The notes under the pieces were generated by a model that had not been told where the DNA came from, did not search any database, and worked only from the letters and a program-made list of their open reading frames with translations. From Mucilaginibacter aquariorum (GTDB taxonomy: Bacteria > Bacteroidota > Bacteroidia > Sphingobacteriales > Sphingobacteriaceae), in NCBI RefSeq assembly GCF_024498135.1, contig NZ_JANHOH010000010.1:1-64000 (forward strand): DNA of 64,000 nucleotides, given 5' to 3'. The position numbers and the translations under genes are program-made. Below, piece after piece: positions 59,705 through 64,000 of this stretch. The stretch's first letter is position 1. Each line of letters starts with the position of its first letter.

Positions 59705-60703
59705 TTATTTGTTTATCTCTTTCCAGAGCAGGTCTTTAAGCTCGGTAATATTTTTCTGAGCTACTGACGATATAAACACGTACGGTATATCTGCCGGTAC
59801 TTCCTTCTCCATCTCTTCCTGCAGTTCCTCGTCCAGCATATCCGATTTGGTTATAGCTAATACCCGCGGCTTGTGCATCAGTTCGGGGTTATACTCGTTC
59901 AGTTCTTTTAAAAGTATGCTGTATTCTTCTTTAATGGTGCGATTGGTATCAGCAGGAACCATAAACAGCAGTACCGAGTTACGCTCTATATGGCGCAGAA
60001 ACCGGATGCCTAATCCCTTACCTTGCGATGCACCCTCTATAATGCCGGGAATATCGGCCATAACAAATGATTTGTTATCACGATAAGCCACAATACCTAA
60101 ATTGGGTACAAGCGTTGTAAAGGCATAATCGGCAATCTCTGGCTTAGCAGCAGATACCACAGAAAGCAAGGTTGATTTACCCGCGTTAGGGAAACCCACC
60201 AAACCAACATCGGCCAGTAATTTAAGCTCAAGTATATTCCATGCCTCTTCACCATCTTCACCGGGCTGCGAGTAGCGTGGGGTTTGCTGCGTAGCGGTTT
60301 TAAAGTGCCAGTTACCCTGGCCGCCCCTGCCGCCTTTTGATAATATTTTGGTTTCGCCATCGGCGCTTATCTCGAATAGTATTTCTCCCGTTTCAGCATT
60401 TTTGGCTATGGTACCCAGTGGTACTTCCAGTATCTCGTCGCGGCCGGTTTTGCCCGAGCGTAACGAACTACCGCCAGAATCACCATCGCCGGCAATAACG
60501 TGCTTGCGGAATTTAAGGTGAAGCAATGTCCATAACTGGGCGTTACCTTTTACAATAACGTGCCCCCCACGGCCGCCATCCCCACCATCCGGGCCGCCTT
60601 TTGAGGTTAAAATATCACGGTGCAGGTGCGATGAACCCGGACCACCATGTCCCGAACGGCAGCATATCTTTACGTAATCAACAAAATTTGAGCCTTGAGA
60701 CAT
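59705..60703 (-). CDS. obgE: GTPase Obg
   Basis: Ribosome-associated GTPase. The 332-residue protein has the Gly-rich Obg fold at the N-terminus (CRSGHGGPGSSHLHRD, GGDGGRGGHVIVKG; to about 155) and the G domain with GFPNAGKST (G1), the DIPG motif in MADIPGIIEG (G3) and ITKSD (G4). It lacks the optional C-terminal OCT domain. It lies between the exopolysaccharide locus and adk. Confidence 0.96.
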   Translation of the reverse strand: MSQGSNFVDYVKICCRSGHGGPGSSHLHRDILTSKGGPDGGDGGRGGHVIVKGNAQLWTLLHLKFRKHVIAGDGDSGGSSLRSGKTGRDEILEVPLGTIAKNAETGEILFEISADGETKILSKGGRGGQGNWHFKTATQQTPRYSQPGEDGEEAWNILELKLLADVGLVGFPNAGKSTLLSVVSAAKPEIADYAFTTLVPNLGIVAYRDNKSFVMADIPGIIEGASQGKGLGIRFLRHIERNSVLLFMVPADTNRTIKEEYSILLKELNEYNPELMHKPRVLAITKSDMLDEELQEEMEKEVPADIPYVFISSVAQKNITELKDLLWKEINK

Positions 60704-60715
60704 AGTTTTCTTGTT

Positions 60716-60800
60716 TTGAGTCGGAAAGTTATTAGACGGAAAATCCGAAAGACAGTAAACAAAATTGCTTTACTAACTTCCGGACTTTACCGACCTTCGG
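60716..60800. repeat. Degenerate tandem word spacer (GTCGGAAAG family)
   Basis: GAGTCGGAAAGTTATTAG, ACGGAAAATCCGAAAGACAG, then inverted relatives CTTCCGGACTTTACCGACC. Similar words occur at 1045-1062. It fills the obg-adk spacer. Confidence 0.5.
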
Positions 60801-60804
60801 ACTA

Positions 60805-61392
60805 TTATTTTACATTTACAAGCCACAAATCAATAACGTTGCAGATGCTTTTGAAGATCTCTTCTACCGCGCCTATGCCGTTAATACTTGTAAACTTATT
60901 TTGATTCTTATAAAAACCTGCAACCGGTGCGGTTTTATCATTATATTCCTTAATACGCTTGCGGATAACTTCCGGGTTGGCATCATCCGGCCTGCCCGAG
61001 CTTTTACCGCGAAGCAATAAGCGTTGTTCTAATTCGGCATCAGTAACCTCCAGCGCTATCATGCCGGATATTTCTGAGTTTTTTGATATCAGCAATTCAT
61101 CCAAAGCCTCGGCTTGTGCAACCGTGCGTGGAAAACCATCAAAAATAAAGCCTTTTGCATCTTTATTAGCATCAAGCTTATTGCTGATCATCCCAATCAC
61201 CACTTCATCAGGTACTAAAGTACCTTCGTCCATCAGTTTTTTTGCTTCCAGGCCCAGTTTAGTGCCTTGCGAAATTTCGCCACGCAGCAAATCGCCTGTT
61301 GAAAGGTGAATTAAGCCAAATTTCTCGATAAGATTTTGTGATTGAGTACCCTTCCCGGCACCGGGCGGACCAAACAGAACTAAGTTAAGCAT
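60805..61392 (-). CDS. adk: Adenylate kinase
   Basis: Phosphotransfer between ATP and AMP. The 195-residue protein has the P-loop GPPGAGKGT at 8-16, DGFPRTVAQAEAL, and a short LID with RLLLRGKSSGRPDD. The LID lacks the zinc cysteines, which is common. Length fits the short-form bacterial enzyme. Located before obg. Confidence 0.96.
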   Translation of the reverse strand: MLNLVLFGPPGAGKGTQSQNLIEKFGLIHLSTGDLLRGEISQGTKLGLEAKKLMDEGTLVPDEVVIGMISNKLDANKDAKGFIFDGFPRTVAQAEALDELLISKNSEISGMIALEVTDAELEQRLLLRGKSSGRPDDANPEVIRKRIKEYNDKTAPVAGFYKNQNKFTSINGIGAVEEIFKSICNVIDLWLVNVK

Positions 61393-61448
61393 CCCTTGCG
61401 ATTAAAGTTAAAAGCCTTTCCGGTTTTGCAGAAAGGCTTAATTTTGTG

Positions 61449-61522
61449 TGCACTTGTAGGGATTCGAACCCCAAACCTTCTCATCCGTAGTGAGATGCTC
61501 TATCCAATTGAGCTACAAGTGC
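61449..61522 (-). tRNA. tRNA-Arg (anticodon ACG)
   Basis: Cloverleaf is intact: acceptor GCACTTG pairs with CAAGTGC, D arm GCTC/GAGC, anticodon stem TCTCA/TGAGA with loop CTACGGA giving ACG (wobble A is deaminated to I by TadA), T arm TGGGG-TTCGAAT-CCCTA, discriminator A. The 3' CCA is not encoded. It reads CGN Arg codons. It lies between adk and the peroxiredoxin gene. Confidence 0.95.
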
Positions 61523-61626
61523 GCTTTCAGTATTTGAAAATTCTTACATCACTAACAGATATAAGACCTTTTTTAAAGGACTGCAAAAATAGGATTTTCT
61601 GCATCCATTGCAAACTTTTTGTTAAA

Positions 61627-62088
61627 TTACTTTACTTTTTCGGCAATAATCTCAAAATTAGGTAAATCTCCGGCGTTTTCTAACACCTCCGCATACACTA
61701 TATTTTGATCCTCATCTATCACAAAAGCAGCACGTTTGCTCACTCCTTTCATACCAAAAGCAAACTCTTCGTACAAAGCGCCGTAGGCCGCAGATATTTC
61801 CTTGTTAAAATCTGATAGTAACGGAAACTGGTAACTATTCTCCTCTTTAAACTTAGCTAAGGTGAATGGAGAATCGACCGATATACCTAAAATTTGCGCG
61901 TTTAGGCCATCATAATAACCAAAGCTATCGCGCATGGTGCAAAGCTGCGTAGTGCAAACACCGGTAAACGCCAACGGGAAAAAATGGAGAACCACTTTCT
62001 TACCTTTAAAATCAGATAACGAAACTTCTTTAAGCTCTGATGAGGTTAATGTAAACTGTGGGGCGGCCTGGCCTATTGCTATTGACAT
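61627..62088 (-). CDS. Peroxiredoxin (AhpC/TSA family)
   Basis: A thiol peroxidase of 153 residues from the ATG at 62088 (14 codons inside a longer in-frame reading). PLAFTGVCTTQLCTMRDSF carries the peroxidatic Cys45 in the T-x-x-C motif and a second Cys50, as in atypical 2-Cys or BCP-like forms. It reduces hydroperoxides with thioredoxin-type donors. Single gene. Confidence 0.9.
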   Translation of the reverse strand: MSIAIGQAAPQFTLTSSELKEVSLSDFKGKKVVLHFFPLAFTGVCTTQLCTMRDSFGYYDGLNAQILGISVDSPFTLAKFKEENSYQFPLLSDFNKEISAAYGALYEEFAFGMKGVSKRAAFVIDEDQNIVYAEVLENAGDLPNFEIIAEKVK

Positions 62089-62177
62089 GCTTGTGTTTTT
62101 TGTGATGCAAATAAAATAATAAATAAGCACGCGTTTATCACAGCCATGTTATTTATAGGTTTTCAATAAAATTCTTT

Positions 62178-62199
62178 TTAAACTAAATATTTAGTTTAA
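62178..62199. promoter_or_regulatory. 22-bp perfect palindrome (operator candidate 1)
   Basis: TTAAACTAAAT and ATTTAGTTTAA form a perfect dyad. A near copy lies at 62295-62314. Both precede the permease gene; palindromes of this kind are typical of dimeric repressors such as the PadR, TetR or BlaI types. Confidence 0.55.
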
Positions 62200-62294
62200 T
62201 TTTATTTAACAATTGGGTATCGTTCTTCCGCTTACTTTAGTTGTGGGGATAATACCTGATAATTAATAGTAAGACTGTGTGATAATTAATTTGA

Positions 62295-62314
62295 ATAACT
62301 AAATATTTAGTTAT
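62295..62314. promoter_or_regulatory. 20-bp perfect palindrome (operator candidate 2)
   Basis: ATAACTAAAT and ATTTAGTTAT, sharing the 16-base core AACTAAATATTTAGTT with 62178-62199. It lies 42 bp before the permease start, where a repressor could block initiation. Confidence 0.55.
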
Positions 62315-62355
62315 AGATTTACTTTACTTAACAACCTGCAATAAAATCTATAACC

Positions 62356-64000
62356 ATGCTAAAAAACTTCCTTAAAACAGCCTTCCGGAGTCTCTTAAAA
62401 AACAAGGGTTTTACTTTTATAAATGTTTTGGGGCTTGCCCTGGGTTTAACAATCTGCCTGCTTATTGTGTTTTATGTGGTTGATGAGCTTAGTTACGATA
62501 GGTTCAATACCAAATACGATAGAATTTACAGGGTAAATACGGATCTTAAATATGGCGGTACTACAACCTCATTTGCCATAGCCGCCCCACCCGTTGCAAG
62601 TGCGCTGGCAAAAGAATTTCCCGAAGTCGAGAGCTCGGCGAGGTTATCCGCAGCTATAAATATCCGCTTTAAAAAAAACGATGAGATCATAGAGGAGAAG
62701 ACGGTTTTTTATTGTGACCCAACCATCTTTAGCATTTTGAGCCTCCCATTAATGGAGGGCGACACTAAAACCGCACTTGCAGAACCAAACTCAATTGTTA
62801 TCAGCAAAAGCGCTGCATTAAAATATTTTAGTACTACTAATGCCGTTGGTAAAACCATTTCTATGGTTACTGACAGCACTGCCTATAAAGTAACGGGAGT
62901 TATGGAAGATATGCCCAGGCAATCGCACTTTAAGGCTGATTTTTTCCTGGCACTTGCGCCCAATCATGATAACAGTTGGGCACACTTTAGCTTTAACACT
63001 TATATTTTGCTTAAAGCGGGAAGTGACCATAAACTACTGGAAGGGAAATTTGATGCCCTGGCACGAAGAAACATGAATACCGAAGCTTTTAATTATGATA
63101 AGTTTGTGGCAAAAGGCAATTATATTAAGCTTAATTTAACTCCACTAAAAGATATCCATTTGCAATCGAACAGGCAGCGGGAGCTTGGGGTTAATGGTGA
63201 TATACAATACATCTATATATTTTTGGCCATAGCTATTTTCATATTGATACTGGCCTGCATTAATTTCATGAACCTTTCAACAGCCCGCTCCGCCAATCGT
63301 GCACGTGAAGTAGGCGTGCGCAAGATTTTAGGATCGCCCCGCAAATATTTGATTGCCCAATTCCTTTCCGAATCTGTTTTGGTAACCATTATTGCAACAG
63401 TAATAGCAGTGTTGGCAGCATGGGCTTTACTGCCATTGTTCAATCAAATGTCTGGTAAAAATTTAGTTATAACCACGCAAACTTTTATGTGGCTACTGCC
63501 ATCGTTATTAATTATAGTTGCAGTGGTAGGCATACTGGCAGGTGGTTACCCGGCATTCTTCCTATCCGCCTTTCAGCCTATCGATGTTTTAAAGGGCAAG
63601 TTATCGGCAGGTTTTAAGGGCAGTACCTTAAGGAGTTTTTTGGTTGTCTTCCAATTCTCCATATCTATTTTTTTGATCATAAGTACATTGGTTGTTTATA
63701 ATCAGCTTGCCTATATAAAAAATAAAGATCTGGGTTTTAACCGTAACCAGGTACTCATTGTAAAAAACGCGGGTGCATTGGCTAATCCTCAAACCCTAAA
63801 ACAGGAAGTTAAGCAATTGCCGGAAGTAATTGATGCCACATTAAGCAGCTTTTTACCAACAGGCACCCTCAGGTGGACAAATACGCTATCCGCTATATCA
63901 GGAAAATCAGTCCAGACAGAGTTTTGGAGAGTGGATAAAGATTATTTAAACACAATGGGAATGAAGCTGGTACAAGGCAGAAATTTTTCTGATCAGTTTT
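62356..64000 (+). CDS. ABC transporter permease, MacB/FtsX type (3' end outside window)
   Basis: At least 548 residues of an inner-membrane permease. N-terminal TM (LKNKGFTFINVLGLALGLTICLLIVFYVV, about 13-42), a large MacB-like periplasmic domain (about 43-280), then the FtsX core with NFMNLSTARSANRAREVGVRKILGSPRKYLIAQFLSES and further helices, plus a second periplasmic domain that begins near 475. This is the Bacteroidota long-form MacB/FtsX architecture used for export of peptides, lipids or antimicrobials. An ATPase partner is not in the window. Confidence 0.85.
   Translation, partial: MLKNFLKTAFRSLLKNKGFTFINVLGLALGLTICLLIVFYVVDELSYDRFNTKYDRIYRVNTDLKYGGTTTSFAIAAPPVASALAKEFPEVESSARLSAAINIRFKKNDEIIEEKTVFYCDPTIFSILSLPLMEGDTKTALAEPNSIVISKSAALKYFSTTNAVGKTISMVTDSTAYKVTGVMEDMPRQSHFKADFFLALAPNHDNSWAHFSFNTYILLKAGSDHKLLEGKFDALARRNMNTEAFNYDKFVAKGNYIKLNLTPLKDIHLQSNRQRELGVNGDIQYIYIFLAIAIFILILACINFMNLSTARSANRAREVGVRKILGSPRKYLIAQFLSESVLVTIIATVIAVLAAWALLPLFNQMSGKNLVITTQTFMWLLPSLLIIVAVVGILAGGYPAFFLSAFQPIDVLKGKLSAGFKGSTLRSFLVVFQFSISIFLIISTLVVYNQLAYIKNKDLGFNRNQVLIVKNAGALANPQTLKQEVKQLPEVIDATLSSFLPTGTLRWTNTLSAISGKSVQTEFWRVDKDYLNTMGMKLVQGRNFSDQF

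Noticed and set aside
59702..59707. Stop codons of two convergent genes touching with no spacer
   Set aside because: Unusual but seen in compact genomes; both proteins are full length, so no sign of truncation.
1..64000. CRISPR array or phage genes
   Set aside because: No regularly spaced identical repeats with unique spacers, no cas-like proteins, and no capsid, terminase or integrase gene; the S74-like protein at 45151 stands alone.

Overview
The window is chromosomal DNA of a Bacteroidota bacterium, most likely Sphingobacteriaceae and closest in style to Mucilaginibacter/Pedobacter. This rests on protein families recognised by eye: eukaryote-type NrdB, the 58-aa histone H1-like protein, a murF-less dcw cluster, the alpha-oxoamine synthase of sphingolipid type, and an AEH-type CocE/NonD hydrolase. 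The moderate GC content, TAnnTTTG-like promoter words and abundant dispersed palindromic repeats between genes fit as well. No database search was run.

Layout. 1-81: the 5' end of an IS3-type transposase gene runs off the left edge. 0.1-24.5 kb: mostly single housekeeping and accessory genes: fabG, a beta-barrel protein, a small AT-rich secreted/membrane gene block between palindromic repeats, nrdAB, msrB, a serine hydrolase, sucD, a carboxylate symporter, a PEP-mutase-like enzyme, a TauE/SafE exporter, DoxX, UbiD, dapA, a histone H1-like gene and an alpha-oxoamine synthase. 24.6-40.8 kb: complete dcw cluster on the minus strand (mraZ-rsmH-ftsL-ftsI-murE-mraY-murD-ftsW-murG-murC-ftsQ-ftsA-ftsZ), which makes lipid II and assembles the divisome. 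41-53 kb: purU, a GH32 fructan hydrolase, small lipoproteins, an alpha-amino-acid-ester-hydrolase-like protein, pgk and gapA. 53-59.7 kb: a small exopolysaccharide locus (WecA-like initiator, GT2, Wza-like export lipoprotein, Wzz-like co-polymerase without a kinase domain, WcaF-like acetyltransferase, PMT-like membrane protein) that appears to carry an internal deletion. 59.7-64 kb: obg, adk, tRNA-Arg(ACG), a peroxiredoxin and a truncated MacB/FtsX-type permease gene.

I see no CRISPR array, prophage, rRNA or clearly new enzymatic system. The most unusual content is non-coding: several families of palindromic repeats, one of which is read in frame as the N-terminus of MurD; an 82-bp element found twice at equal length in similar repeat surroundings; and spacers built of degenerate tandem words. 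There are also clean candidate control sites: three 10-bp-spaced boxes before mraZ, three DnaA-box-like sites before ftsZ, and two near-identical 20-22 bp palindromes before the permease gene.
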